Below, piece after piece: positions 12,662 to 22,799 of a stretch of DNA of 64,000 bases. How positions within the stretch are numbered: position 1 is the stretch's first letter; each line of letters starts with the position of its first letter. Position numbers and translations under genes: made by a program. The stretch covers positions 930,001 through 994,000 of the forward strand of contig FLTS01000001.1 of NCBI GenBank assembly GCA_900078405.1, in the 5' to 3' direction. Below the pieces are notes generated by a model. That model saw only the letters and a list, made by a program, of their open reading frames with translations. It ran no database searches and had not been told where the DNA came from. Origin of the DNA: an uncultured Stenotrophomonas sp. (lineage in GTDB: Bacteria; Pseudomonadota; Gammaproteobacteria; Xanthomonadales; Xanthomonadaceae).

Positions 12662-12703
12662 CCCGCCTCTACAGATCGAGTCGTTCAGCAGAGGATTCAA
12701 GTC

Positions 12704-14096
<1,393 letters not shown>

Positions 14097-14098
<2 letters not shown>

Positions 14099-14207
14099 GG
14101 AGCAGAAGTGAGGAGCCAGAAGTGAGAAGTGAGAGAAAGGCGGAAATCGACGCAGTGAGCAGCCTTGGCTGTTTCTCACTCCTCACTCTTCTTCACTCGC
14201 TCCTCCG
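14097..14207. repeat. purine/pyrimidine-skewed imperfect hairpin after asnS
   Basis: The left arm is almost all purine (GAGGAGC, GTGAGGAGC, GTGAGAAGTGAGAG). The right arm, after a short GC-balanced centre, is its approximate complement (CTCACTCCTCACTC, CACTCGCTCCTC). It starts at the asnS stop codon and ends three bases before the next start codon, so the downstream gene's ribosome-binding region lies in the right arm. Related elements are at 11264, 61115 and 62666. Confidence 0.7.
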
Positions 14208-14210
14208 CCG

Positions 14211-14516
14211 ATGACCCTGTTCTTCGCCCTGTGCTTCGTCGGCGTCGCCATCGCCGGCTTCAGCGCATTCCTGATCTTCTGGCCGCTGACACTGGTCCAT
14301 GTCCGCGACCGCCATCCCGCCCTGGCCGGTGAATTCGGCGAGGGCGCCTTCCTCAAGCCCGGCTGCCTGCGCTGGCTGCTGGCCGGCGGTTTCAAGACAA
14401 TCGCCGACCGCTCGCTGAGCGGCCTCGCCACCCCGGCGCGCATCGCACTGTTGGTGATGCTCGGTGGGCTGGGCATGGCCCTGCTGCTGTGGATCCTCTC
14501 GCAGGTAATCAGATGA
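14211..14516 (+). CDS. small two-helix membrane protein
   Basis: A 101-residue protein with one N-terminal membrane segment (about 3-25, FALCFVGVAIAGFSAFLIFW) and one C-terminal (about 78-98, IALLVMLGGLGMALLLWIL), joined by a basic cytosolic loop. The layout and the HPALAGEFGEGAF stretch recall UspB-like proteins (about 111 residues, two terminal helices), but the likeness is weak and I do not assign it. Its end overlaps the next start as ATGA, so the two are probably translated together. Confidence 0.7.
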   Translation: MTLFFALCFVGVAIAGFSAFLIFWPLTLVHVRDRHPALAGEFGEGAFLKPGCLRWLLAGGFKTIADRSLSGLATPARIALLVMLGGLGMALLLWILSQVIR

Positions 14517-14827
14517 ACGACTCCGACGCCACCATCGACCAGTGGTGGCTGGCCAGCCTCGGCACCACCCTGGTCTGGGCCCGCCTGCGCGTGCGCCCGG
14601 CCGGCACCGCCGAAGTGCTGGATAGCGATGGCAACACCCTGAGCTACGACAGCGAGGACACCGCCCGCGCGCAGCTATTCGACGCCGAGTTCGTCGCCTT
14701 CGACGGCCTGGACGAGGAAGACGCCCTGATGCGCGGCTTCTCGCTGCACGAAGTGCAGCCGCCCCGGGCAGCCAATGACGAGGAACTGCGCGGGCGCATG
14801 GTGCAATCGCTGGGTGGGCGCGCCTGA
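14513..14827 (+). CDS. small acidic protein of unknown function
   Basis: A 104-residue acidic protein (MNDSDATIDQWWLASLG...) without signal peptide or membrane segment. It begins with an ATGA overlap on the preceding membrane protein gene; this fixes the start, since an upstream in-frame ATG at 14489 lies inside that gene. It alternates hydrophobic and acidic residues in the middle (EVLDSDGNTLSYDSEDTA). I do not recognise a family. Confidence 0.7.
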   Translation: MNDSDATIDQWWLASLGTTLVWARLRVRPAGTAEVLDSDGNTLSYDSEDTARAQLFDAEFVAFDGLDEEDALMRGFSLHEVQPPRAANDEELRGRMVQSLGGRA

Positions 14828-14934
14828 CGGATGCACCGGCACCGGAACACCGGCTGAAACCGGCTTTCTCCCCCACGACGACGCGAGCGGGTGCGCCGCG
14901 CCGATCCCCCACCCCGCCACAGGGACAAGCGACC

Positions 14935-15597
14935 ATGAAAGACATCCGCATGCTGCTGCAGAACAACAGCGACTGGGCCGACCGCATCGAGCAGGAAGAC
15001 CCGGAGTTCTTCAGCCAGCTGTCCCGGCAGCAGCACCCCGAGTACCTGTGGATCGGCTGTTCGGATTCGCGCGTACCGGCCAACCAGATCATCGGCATGG
15101 CACCCGGCGAGGTGTTCGTCCACCGCAACATCGCCAACGTGGTGGTGCATACCGACCTGAACTGCCTGAGCGTCATCCAGTACGCGGTGGACCAGCTCAA
15201 GGTCAAGCACATCCTGATCGTCGGCCACTACGGCTGCGGCGGCGTGCATGCCAGTCTCAACGACGTGCGCATCGGCGTGGCCGACAACTGGCTGCGCCAC
15301 GTCGGCGACGTCGCGCAGAAGCATTCGGCCATCCTCGACGCGATCGACGACCCGGCGCTGCGCCATGCCCGCCTGTGCGAGCTGAACGTGATCGAGCAGG
15401 TGGTCAACGCCTGCCGCTCGACCATCGTGCAGGACGCCTGGGCGCGCGGGCAGAAGCTGATGGTGCATGGCTGGGTCTACAGCCTGAAGGACGGCCGCGT
15501 GCGCGAGATGGGCATCGACGTCGGCAGCCAGGAGGAACTGCAGCCGGCCTACGAACGGGCGCTGTCCTTCGTGCCGCGCCACGGCCGCCGCGACTAA
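14935..15597 (+). CDS. can: beta-class carbonic anhydrase
   Basis: A 220-residue zinc enzyme interconverting CO2 and bicarbonate. The zinc and active-site residues fall at the same numbers as in E. coli Can: Cys42, Asp44 and Arg46 in GCSDSRVP, and His98 and Cys101 in HYGCGG. The conserved segment [14 protein letters not shown] is near the C-terminus. The length is the same as E. coli Can (220). It ends 19 bp before the nbaC start, so the two may share a transcript. Confidence 0.96.
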   Translation: MKDIRMLLQNNSDWADRIEQEDPEFFSQLSRQQHPEYLWIGCSDSRVPANQIIGMAPGEVFVHRNIANVVVHTDLNCLSVIQYAVDQLKVKHILIVGHYGCGGVHASLNDVRIGVADNWLRHVGDVAQKHSAILDAIDDPALRHARLCELNVIEQVVNACRSTIVQDAWARGQKLMVHGWVYSLKDGRVREMGIDVGSQEELQPAYERALSFVPRHGRRD

Positions 15598-15616
15598 ACC
15601 TTTGCCGGAGCCGACC

Positions 15617-16123
15617 ATGCTTGCCTCGCCGATCAACCTCCAGGGCTGGATCGAGGAACACCGCCACCTGCTCAAGCCGCCGGTGGGCAACCGGATGATC
15701 GACAACGGCGACTTCATCGTGATGGTGGTCGGCGGCCCCAACTCACGCACCGACTTCCATTACGACGAAGGCCCGGAATGGTTCTACCAGCTCGAAGGCG
15801 AGATGGTGCTCAAGGTGCAGGAGGACGGCGCGGTGCGCGACATCCCGATCCGCGCCGGCGAGATCTTCCTGCTGCCGCCGCGGGTGCCGCATTCGCCGCG
15901 GCGCCCACCCGGCGGCATCGGACTGGTGGTCGAGCGCAAGCGCCTGCCGCACGAACGTGACGGCGTGACGTGGTATTGCGAGCGCTGCAACCACAAGCTG
16001 TATGAGGAATTCTTCCACCTCGGCAACATCGAGACGGATCTGCCGCTGGTATTCGACCGCTTCCACTCCTCGCTGCGACACCGCACCTGCCCGCAGTGCG
16101 GCGAAGTGCATCCTCAGCCGTAG
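15617..16123 (+). CDS. nbaC: 3-hydroxyanthranilate 3,4-dioxygenase
   Basis: A 168-residue cupin that opens the ring of 3-hydroxyanthranilate to give the quinolinate precursor for NAD synthesis. The iron ligands are visible in [17 protein letters not shown] (His, Glu) and VPHSPRRP (His). A C-terminal rubredoxin-like iron site is present as CERC and CPQC. The ATG at 15617 was chosen because GGAG lies six bases upstream; an in-frame TTG at 15602 is weaker. The TAG stop is part of the GTAG head of a palindromic repeat. It belongs functionally with kynU and kmo downstream. Confidence 0.95.
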   Translation: MLASPINLQGWIEEHRHLLKPPVGNRMIDNGDFIVMVVGGPNSRTDFHYDEGPEWFYQLEGEMVLKVQEDGAVRDIPIRAGEIFLLPPRVPHSPRRPPGGIGLVVERKRLPHERDGVTWYCERCNHKLYEEFFHLGNIETDLPLVFDRFHSSLRHRTCPQCGEVHPQP

Positions 16124-16187
16124 GGGCGACATGAGTCGCGGCCGGGCCTTGTCGGCAGAATCCGGTCGCGACTCACGTCGCCCCTGC
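16120..16187. repeat. GTAG-headed palindromic element, copy 1
   Basis: About 68 bp. The left half begins GTAGGGGCGACATGAGTCGC and the right half ends GACTCACGTCGCCCCTGC, with a variable centre. It is the same family as 35237, 42642, 54427 and 63792, with GGGGC replacing GGAGC in both arms, a compensatory change that keeps the stem. Its TAG is the nbaC stop codon. Confidence 0.85.
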
Positions 16188-16239
16188 GCTCCATGCCCCG
16201 GCGGTACACTGCTGCATCATTCTTCACGCCCATGCAGCA

Positions 16240-17514
16240 ATGAACGAACTCCTGTCCCCGGCCCATGCCGTCGCGCTTGATGCGGCCGATCCGCTGCGCC
16301 AGCTGCGCGACCAGTTTCTGATCCCGCAGCACGATGGCGCCGACCAGGCCTATTTCGTCGGCAACTCGCTCGGCCTGCAGCCACGTGGCGCACAGGTGAT
16401 GGTGCAGGAGGTCCTGGACCTGTGGGCGCGGATCGCGGTCGAAGGCCACTTCACCGGTCCGACGCACTGGATGAATTACCACCGGCTGGTGCGCGATTCG
16501 CTGGCGCGCGTGGTCGGCGCGCTGCCGGTGGAAGTGGTGGCGATGAACACGTTGAGCGTGAACCTGCAGCTGATGATGGTCAGCTTCTACCGCCCCACGG
16601 CCGCGCGCCCGGCGATCCTGATGGAAGCCGGTGCCTTCCCCACCGACCGCCACGCGGTCGAGTCGCAGATCCGCTTCCACGGCTTCGACCCAGCCACCGA
16701 CCTGATCGAAGTGCAGCCGGACGAGGCCAACGGCACGATCTCGATGGCCGCCATCGAACGCGCCATCGCCGAGCACGGCAAGCGCGTAGCGCTGGTGCTG
16801 TGGCCGGGTGTGCAGTACCGCAGCGGGCAGGTGTTCGACCTCGACGCGATCACCCGGCTGGCACGCGCGCAGGGCGCCAACGTCGGCTTCGACCTCGCCC
16901 ACTCGGTCGGCAACGTGCCGTTGACCCTGCACGACACCGCCCCCGACTTCGCGGTGTGGTGCCACTACAAATACCTCAATGCCGGCCCCGGCGCGGTGGC
17001 CGGCTGCTTCGTCCACGAGCGCCACGCACGCGATGCATCGCTGCCGCGCTTTGCCGGCTGGTGGGGCCACGAGCAGGCCACGCGCTTCCAGATGGCGCCG
17101 GAGTTCGTGCCCGAGCTGGGCGCCGAGGGCTGGCAGCTGAGCAACCCGCCGGTGCTGGGACTGGCGCCGCTGCGCGCCTCGCTGGAACTGTTCGACCAGG
17201 CCGGCATGCCGGCGCTGCGCGCCAAGTCGTTGCAACTCACCGGGCACCTGGAAGCGCTGGTGCTGGCGCGCCTGTCCAACGTGCTGCAGATCGTCACCCC
17301 GGCCGAAGCGGAACGCCGCGGCTGCCAGTTGTCACTGCGTGTGGCCGGCGGCCGCGCACAGGGCCGGGCCCTGTTCGAGCATCTGCAGTCGAAGGGCGTA
17401 CTCGGCGACTGGCGCGAGCCGGACGTGATCCGCATTTCCCCGACCCCGATGTACAACCGCCACGACGACATCCTCCGCTTCGTCGCCGAAGTGGAAGCCT
17501 GGGCAGGCCTCTGA
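16240..17514 (+). CDS. kynU: kynureninase
   Basis: A 424-residue PLP enzyme that cleaves (3-hydroxy)kynurenine to (3-hydroxy)anthranilate and alanine. The PLP lysine is Lys244 in HYKYLNAGPG. The N-terminal YFVGNSLGLQPRG and the FDLAHSVGNVPL segment, with the PLP-binding Asp, are typical. Between nbaC and kynU lie a palindromic element and a TACACT hexamer (16205-16210) 30 bp before the start, which may be a separate promoter. It is followed 19 bp later by kmo. Confidence 0.96.
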   Translation: MNELLSPAHAVALDAADPLRQLRDQFLIPQHDGADQAYFVGNSLGLQPRGAQVMVQEVLDLWARIAVEGHFTGPTHWMNYHRLVRDSLARVVGALPVEVVAMNTLSVNLQLMMVSFYRPTAARPAILMEAGAFPTDRHAVESQIRFHGFDPATDLIEVQPDEANGTISMAAIERAIAEHGKRVALVLWPGVQYRSGQVFDLDAITRLARAQGANVGFDLAHSVGNVPLTLHDTAPDFAVWCHYKYLNAGPGAVAGCFVHERHARDASLPRFAGWWGHEQATRFQMAPEFVPELGAEGWQLSNPPVLGLAPLRASLELFDQAGMPALRAKSLQLTGHLEALVLARLSNVLQIVTPAEAERRGCQLSLRVAGGRAQGRALFEHLQSKGVLGDWREPDVIRISPTPMYNRHDDILRFVAEVEAWAGL

Positions 17515-17533
17515 ACCCCACGGAACCCACGAC

Positions 17534-18907
17534 TTGACCGCTTTCCCCCCGCGTCACCTGACCCTGATCGGCGCCGGCCTGGCCGGCTCCCTGCTCGCCA
17601 TCCTGCTGTCGCGCCGCGGCTGGCGCGTCTCCGTCTACGAACGCCGTGGCGACCCGCGCGTCGCCGATTACGAAAGCGGCCGTTCGATCAACCTCGCGCT
17701 GGCCGAACGCGGCCGCAACGCACTGCGCCAGGCCGGCGTGGAAGAGGCCGTGATGGCGCGTACGGTGATGATGCGCGGGCGCATGGTGCACCCGCGCGAC
17801 GGCAGTACACCGCAATTGCAGCGCTACGGCCGCGACGATGGCGAGGTGATCTGGTCGGTGCACCGCAGGGACCTCAACATCACGCTGCTGCAACTGGCCG
17901 AGGACGCCGGCGCCCGCTTCCATTTCCACCGCCGCCTGCATACGGTGGATTTCGACGCCGGCTATGCGCGCTTCATCGACGACCGCAACGACAGCCCGCA
18001 CGACATCCACTTCGACACGCCGCTGGTCGGTGCCGACGGCGCCGGCTCGGCGCTGCGCGCGGCGATGAACCGCAAGTCGTCGCTCGGCGAGCGCACCGAG
18101 TTCCTCGACCATTCCTACAAGGAACTGGAAATCCCGCCCGCGACCGGCGGCGGCTTCATGATCGAAGCCAACGCGCTGCACATCTGGCCGCGCGGCCGCT
18201 ACATGTGCATCGCCCTGCCCAACGACGAAGGTACCTTCACCGTCACCCTGTTCCTGCCCAACGAAGGCGACCCAGGCTTCGCCACGGTGCGCAGCGGCGC
18301 CGAGGCCGAGGCATTGTTCGCCCGCGAGTTCGCCGACGCCCTGCCGCTGATCCCCAACCTGCGCCGCGACTGGGAGCGGCACCCGCCCGGCCTGCTGGGC
18401 ACCCTGCACCTGGACCGCTGGCACCTCGGCGGCAAGGCGGTGCTGCTGGGCGATGCCGCGCACGCGATGGTGCCGTTCCACGGCCAAGGCATGAACTGCG
18501 CGTTCGAGGATTGCGTGGCGCTGGCGGAGCTGCTGGAAGCGCATGGCGACACCGCGCATGCTTTCGCCGCGTTCGAAACCGAGCGCAAGCCCAACGCGGC
18601 GGCAATCCAGCAGATGGCGCTGGACAACTACCTGGAGATGCGCGACCACGTCGCCGATCCCGCGTTCCTGCTGCAACGCGAACTGGAACACGAACTGCAG
18701 CGACGCTGGCCGACACGTTTCGTGCCGCATTACACGATGGTCACCTTCCTGCACACACCGTATGCCGTGGCGCTGGAACGCACGCGGCTGCAGCAGCGCA
18801 TCCTCGCCGAGGCCACCGCCGGCCTCGCCACGCTGGAACGCATCGACTGGGCCGCGCTGGAACGAATCGTCCACGAACGACTGCCGGTGCTGGAGGGAGC
18901 GTACTGA
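17534..18907 (+). CDS. kmo: kynurenine 3-monooxygenase
   Basis: A 457-residue FAD hydroxylase that converts kynurenine to 3-hydroxykynurenine. FAD motifs: GAGLAGS near residue 13, the DG motif GADGAGSALR, and the GD motif LLGDAAHAMVPFHGQGMN. It starts with TTG at 17534; no ATG occurs before the FAD-binding motif, so the rare start seems real. With kynU and nbaC it forms the tryptophan-to-quinolinate branch. Tryptophan dioxygenase and formamidase are not in the window. The stop overlaps the sbcB start as TGATG. Confidence 0.95.
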   Translation: MTAFPPRHLTLIGAGLAGSLLAILLSRRGWRVSVYERRGDPRVADYESGRSINLALAERGRNALRQAGVEEAVMARTVMMRGRMVHPRDGSTPQLQRYGRDDGEVIWSVHRRDLNITLLQLAEDAGARFHFHRRLHTVDFDAGYARFIDDRNDSPHDIHFDTPLVGADGAGSALRAAMNRKSSLGERTEFLDHSYKELEIPPATGGGFMIEANALHIWPRGRYMCIALPNDEGTFTVTLFLPNEGDPGFATVRSGAEAEALFAREFADALPLIPNLRRDWERHPPGLLGTLHLDRWHLGGKAVLLGDAAHAMVPFHGQGMNCAFEDCVALAELLEAHGDTAHAFAAFETERKPNAAAIQQMALDNYLEMRDHVADPAFLLQRELEHELQRRWPTRFVPHYTMVTFLHTPYAVALERTRLQQRILAEATAGLATLERIDWAALERIVHERLPVLEGAY

Positions 18908-20346
18908 TGACCGAAAGCTTCCTCTTCTACGATCTGGAAACCTTCGGCCAGGACCCGCGCCGCACCCGCATCGCGCAGTTCGCCGCGGTACGCACCGACG
19001 CGCAGCTGCAGGTGATCGACGAGCCGGTCAGCTTCTTCGTCAAGCCCGCCGACGACCTGCTGCCCTCGCCGATTGCCACATTGATCACCGGCATCACCCC
19101 GCAACGCGCACTGGCCGAAGGCATCAGCGAGGCGGAGGCCTTCGCCCGCATCAACGAGCTGATGGCACGCCCGCAGACCTGCACGCTGGGCTACAACACG
19201 CTGCGCTTCGATGACGAGTTCGTACGCCACGGCCTGTTCCGCAACTTCTTCGACCCCTATGAGCGCGAGTGGCGCGGCGGCAACTCGCGCTGGGACCTGC
19301 TGGACATGCTGCGGCTGGTGCACGCGCTGCGCCCGGACGGCATCGTCTGGCCACGGCGCGAGGACGGCGGCACCTCGTTCAAGCTGGAACATCTGGCCGA
19401 CGCCAACGACGTGCGCGAAGGCGACGCCCATGAAGCACTGTCGGACGTGCATGCCACCATCGGCATGGCACGCAAGTTCAAGCAGGCGCAGCCGCGCATG
19501 TGGGACTACGCGTTGAAGCTGCGCGACAAGCGCTTCGTCGCCGGGCTGCTCGACGGCGTGGCGATGCAGCCGGCCCTGCACATCTCCATGCGCTACCCCG
19601 CCAGCCGCCTGTGCGCGGCGCCGGTGCTGCCGCTGGCCGTGCACCCGCACATCAACAACCGGGTGATCGTGTACGACCTGGACAGCGACCCGCAGCCGCT
19701 GCTGGAGCTGTCGCCCGAGGAAATCGCGCAGCGCCTCTACACTCGCGCCGCCGACCTGCCCGAAGGCCAGCAACGGGTGCCGCTGAAAGAAGTCCACCTC
19801 AACAAGGTGCCGGCATTGGTGGCATGGAACCACCTGCGTGCCGCCGATTTCCAACGACTGGGCATCGACCCGGAGAGGGTCGAAGCCCGCGCCGCGCAGC
19901 TGCGCGCGATCGGCCCGCAGCTGGCCGAGAAGGTCCGCCGGGTCTTCGCCCGCGAACGCCCCGCGGATGGCCCGGCCGATGCCGACGGCGCGCTGTACGA
20001 CGGCTTCCTCGCCGATGGCGACAAGCCGCTGCTGGCCAAGGTCAGGACCAGCCCGCCGGAGGCGCTGGCGGAACTGGAGAACCGCTTCCGCGACCCGCGC
20101 CTGCCGGAATTGCTGTTCCGCTACCGCGCACGCAACCACCCGCAGACGCTGGATGCTGGCGAACGCGCCCGCTGGGACGACTACCGCCGCCGTCGTCTGC
20201 TGGAGCCGGGCCTCGGCGAACAGAGCCTGCCCGACTACTTCGCGCAAATCCGCACACTGCGCGAGGAACACCACGACACCCCCGCCCCGCTCGCCCTGCT
20301 CGACGCACTTGAACGATGGGGCCAGCAATTGCAGCCAACGCCATGA
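18907..20346 (+). CDS. sbcB: exodeoxyribonuclease I
   Basis: A 479-residue single-strand 3'-5' exonuclease of the DEDDh group, used in recombination and mismatch repair. The first acidic pair is FYDLETFG at the N-terminus. GYNTLRFDDEFVRHGLFRNFFDPY and the histidine-aspartate motif HEALSDVHATIGMA follow. The length is close to E. coli ExoI (475). The start at 18907 shares one base with the kmo stop, an upstream continuation of the frame being a shadow of kmo. It overlaps the following DUF2461 gene as ATGA. Confidence 0.95.
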   Translation: MTESFLFYDLETFGQDPRRTRIAQFAAVRTDAQLQVIDEPVSFFVKPADDLLPSPIATLITGITPQRALAEGISEAEAFARINELMARPQTCTLGYNTLRFDDEFVRHGLFRNFFDPYEREWRGGNSRWDLLDMLRLVHALRPDGIVWPRREDGGTSFKLEHLADANDVREGDAHEALSDVHATIGMARKFKQAQPRMWDYALKLRDKRFVAGLLDGVAMQPALHISMRYPASRLCAAPVLPLAVHPHINNRVIVYDLDSDPQPLLELSPEEIAQRLYTRAADLPEGQQRVPLKEVHLNKVPALVAWNHLRAADFQRLGIDPERVEARAAQLRAIGPQLAEKVRRVFARERPADGPADADGALYDGFLADGDKPLLAKVRTSPPEALAELENRFRDPRLPELLFRYRARNHPQTLDAGERARWDDYRRRRLLEPGLGEQSLPDYFAQIRTLREEHHDTPAPLALLDALERWGQQLQPTP

Positions 20347-21029
20347 GCCAGTATTTCAGCGATGCCAGCTTCAAGTTCCTGCGCAACCTCGACCGCCACA
20401 ACGACAAACCGTGGTTCGCCGAGCACAAGCACGAATACGAAGAACACGTGCGGCAACCGTTCCTGCGCCTGATCGCCGACCTGCAACCCGATCTGGCGCA
20501 GGTCAGCACGCATTACCTGGCCGACCCGCGCACTGTCGGCGGCTCGCTGTACCGCATCTACCGCGACACCCGCTATTCCAGCGACAAAGCGCCGTACAAA
20601 CCGTGGCAGGGCGCGCGCCTGTACCACGAGCGCCGCAAGCAGGTGCCCGCGCCCTCGTTCTATGTCCACCTGCAACCGGGCGCGAGTTTCATCGGCGCCG
20701 GCCTGTGGCACCAGGAGCCGGACATCCAGCGCCGCGTGCGCCAGTTCATCTTCGACAACCCCGGCACCTGGAAAGCCACCGCGCACGCTCCGGCACTGCG
20801 CAGGCGCTACGGTTTCGAGGACAGCGAAATGCTGGTGCGGCCGCCGCGCGGTTTTCCCGCCGACTTCGAGTTCATCGACGACCTGCGCCACCGCAACTGG
20901 GTGCTGCTGCGCCACGTGGACGACGCCGGCATGGCCAGCCCGCGCCTGCGCCAGACCATTGCCGCCGACCTCGCCGCGCTGGGCCCCTTCGTCGATTATC
21001 TATGCGCTGCGCTGGACTTGGAGTTCTGA
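20343..21029 (+). CDS. DUF2461 / TIGR02453-family protein
   Basis: A 228-residue cytosolic protein with the family's conserved pieces: FLRNLDRHNDKPWFAEHK near the start, GGSLYRIYRDTRYSSDKAPYK, and a central FYVHLQPGASFIGAGLWH. Its biochemical role is unknown. The start overlaps the sbcB stop as ATGA, so it is the last gene of the kynU-kmo-sbcB run. No terminator is apparent after it. Confidence 0.9.
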   Translation: MSQYFSDASFKFLRNLDRHNDKPWFAEHKHEYEEHVRQPFLRLIADLQPDLAQVSTHYLADPRTVGGSLYRIYRDTRYSSDKAPYKPWQGARLYHERRKQVPAPSFYVHLQPGASFIGAGLWHQEPDIQRRVRQFIFDNPGTWKATAHAPALRRRYGFEDSEMLVRPPRGFPADFEFIDDLRHRNWVLLRHVDDAGMASPRLRQTIAADLAALGPFVDYLCAALDLEF

Positions 21030-21561
21030 GCGGCGCGCAACACGCTGGCCGTGGTTGGAAAGCCGCAGGGCACTGCGCCTTCCCGCCGGTAATCGGGCGA
21101 GACGGAGCAACCCGCCTCGCTGCATGGATGCTGCAACGCCGGCATGCGGGCGCACGCATGAATCCGCCTGCATCCGCAAAGTGCTAGCATGGTCCACGCA
21201 GGCGATGCCTGCTTCGCGCGCTCCGCGCAGCCGCCCAGGCAGTTGCACGCTCCGCTTCCTTTCATGTGGCAACCGCTCGCCGAGAGCGTCCATTGCCCGC
21301 ATAGTCCAGTCGTAATGACGCGTGCATTCGAATGAATGCCGATGCCCCCGGGGTTGCAGACGCCCCATTGCACGGTGGCGATGCGCGTTCCGGCGGCCCC
21401 TGCCGCACTGCCCGTCATGACCCGTACCTCGAGCGGAACGGCATGGCGCGATGAATGAACTGCCGCGTCCATGCAGCTCATCCATCACGGCAGCCGCATC
21501 GCGTCCATCACCCGCATCGGGGAATCGCGTCATCGGGCTGGCACCGACACGAGGAAAAGAG
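21030..21561. other. 532-bp region without a supportable gene
   Basis: Nothing convincing is encoded here. A minus-strand open frame (20996-21481) reads as a Cys-rich chain, but it has no ribosome-binding site, overlaps the end of the DUF2461 gene and shows no domain pattern. The region has a more balanced base composition than its surroundings and may hold the promoter of the two small genes that follow, or the remains of a lost gene. Confidence 0.5.
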
Positions 21562-21798
21562 ATGACCTCCATTCGCAAGTCCGCCGCCACCGCCCCGAGA
21601 AGGACGAGCTCGACCTTCACTTCCGGCGCCCAGCAGGGACACCTGACCCGCGAGCGCATCGCCAAGGACATGGCAGCCTTCGACAAGGCCGGCGGCAAGA
21701 TCGAAGTGCTGGGCAACACGCCACTGCGTGGCAAGGATGGCGTGCTGAAGCCCGCGACGGCAGCGCCGGTCGCCACCGGCCAAACCGGCAAGAACTGA
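21562..21798 (+). CDS. small protein of unknown function (78 aa)
   Basis: A 78-residue basic protein starting [24 protein letters not shown] ribosome-binding site lies just before the ATG at 21562. The middle (HLTRERIAKDMAAFDKAGGKIEVLGNTPLR) looks like a folded helix-strand unit, and the last 20 residues are a flexible Ala/Thr/Pro-rich tail. No family recognised. An upstream in-frame ATG at 21451 lacks a ribosome-binding site. The gene 30 bp downstream also encodes a tiny basic protein. Confidence 0.65.
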   Translation: MTSIRKSAATAPRRTSSTFTSGAQQGHLTRERIAKDMAAFDKAGGKIEVLGNTPLRGKDGVLKPATAAPVATGQTGKN

Positions 21799-21828
21799 AT
21801 CACTTTCCCGAAAGACGGAGCAAGCCAC

Positions 21829-21972
21829 TTGGCCAAGGTCAATTATTCGTTCGAGAAGCGCCAGCGCGAGCTGGCAAAGAAGAAGCAGAAGGAAGCGAAG
21901 CAGGCGAAGAAGCGCTCCGCCCGCGATACCGCCTCTCCCGATGGAGGCGAGCCGCCGGCATCCACTTCGTGA
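21829..21972 (+). CDS. very small lysine-rich conserved protein (47 aa)
   Basis: TTG start at 21829 with GACGGAG eight bases upstream; the product is about 47 residues. It begins (M)AKVNYSFEKRQRELAKKK, continues as a Lys/Ala/Glu helix and ends in a Ser/Pro-rich tail. This N-terminus is a widespread small-protein pattern (MAK-NYSFEKRQREL-KK) seen in pseudomonads and relatives; its function is unknown. The 21562 gene lies 30 bp upstream in the same direction. Confidence 0.75.
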   Translation: MAKVNYSFEKRQRELAKKKQKEAKQAKKRSARDTASPDGGEPPASTS

Positions 21973-22079
21973 TGCCATCGCGTCGACCATGCAGGCCGAA
22001 GTAGCGCTGCCGCTACTTTCGGCATGCCGTCGCCGGGATGCACGATCCCGGCTGGCTCCAGCCGGTCCGCCACGGCAGG

Positions 22080-22799
22080 TCAACGCGAAGTCCGGCCCTC
22101 CCATGCCTGCGCCAGCCGCCTGAACCCTGCCCGCAACTGTCCGCGAGCGCCCCACGGCAGCCGCGACAAGGCCACCGGAACCGGCTCCGGTTGTGGCGAG
22201 CCGTTCCATGCGACCACCACCTTGTTGCTCATGCCCGGCTCGTCGAGCTTCAGCACACGGCCGTCGAAGCTGCGGCGCAGCCGCACCAGGTGCCGACGGG
22301 TATCGGTGTTGTAGAGATTGCCGGCCATCACGCCATCGGCGCTGAGGGCCGCACGGCAGTCGTCGTAGAAACCCTGCGTGGACAAGGCCGGCGGTATGCC
22401 CTGCACATCGTAGGCATCCACCAGCAACAGGTCGAAGCAACCACGCCGGGTGCGCAGCCAACCGGCGCCGTCGGCACATTCCACCTGCAGGCGCTCATCA
22501 TCCGCCGGGACATGGAAGGCCCTGCGCAGCGCGACCACGTCCGGGTCGCTTTCCACTGCCTCGATACGGGCCTTCGGCAGGTGGCGATGGCAGAACTTGG
22601 CCTGCGAGCCGCCGCCGAGACCGATGATGCCGATGCGGCGCGGGGCCGGGTGCAGCCACAGCGCGGCCAGCATGCTGCGGGTATAGCCCACGTGCAGCCG
22701 CTGCGGGAACCAGCGCGACATGCGCGTCTGGATGGTGTCGCTACAGAACTGCAGTTCGACGTACCGCCAGCTGCGCCGGATGCGGGCGCCGCCGCTCAT
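22080..22799 (-). CDS. spermidine-synthase-like methyltransferase-fold protein
   Basis: A 239-residue protein with the spermidine synthase fold. The SAM-binding glycine motif is IGIIGLGGGSQAKF (about residues 57-70), followed by the acidic EAVESDPDVVALRRAF and the catalytic-type LLLVDAYDVQGIPPALST. It lacks the N-terminal tetramerisation domain of true SpeE and may not act on polyamines. The start overlaps the end of the upstream 5'-nucleotidase gene as ATGA, so the two are coupled. Confidence 0.85.
   Translation of the reverse strand: MSGGARIRRSWRYVELQFCSDTIQTRMSRWFPQRLHVGYTRSMLAALWLHPAPRRIGIIGLGGGSQAKFCHRHLPKARIEAVESDPDVVALRRAFHVPADDERLQVECADGAGWLRTRRGCFDLLLVDAYDVQGIPPALSTQGFYDDCRAALSADGVMAGNLYNTDTRRHLVRLRRSFDGRVLKLDEPGMSNKVVVAWNGSPQPEPVPVALSRLPWGARGQLRAGFRRLAQAWEGRTSR

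Noticed and set aside
20996..21481. A Cys-rich minus-strand frame in the orphan region
   Set aside because: It overlaps the DUF2461 gene end, has no ribosome-binding site and no domain pattern; 532 bp of non-coding DNA is the safer reading.
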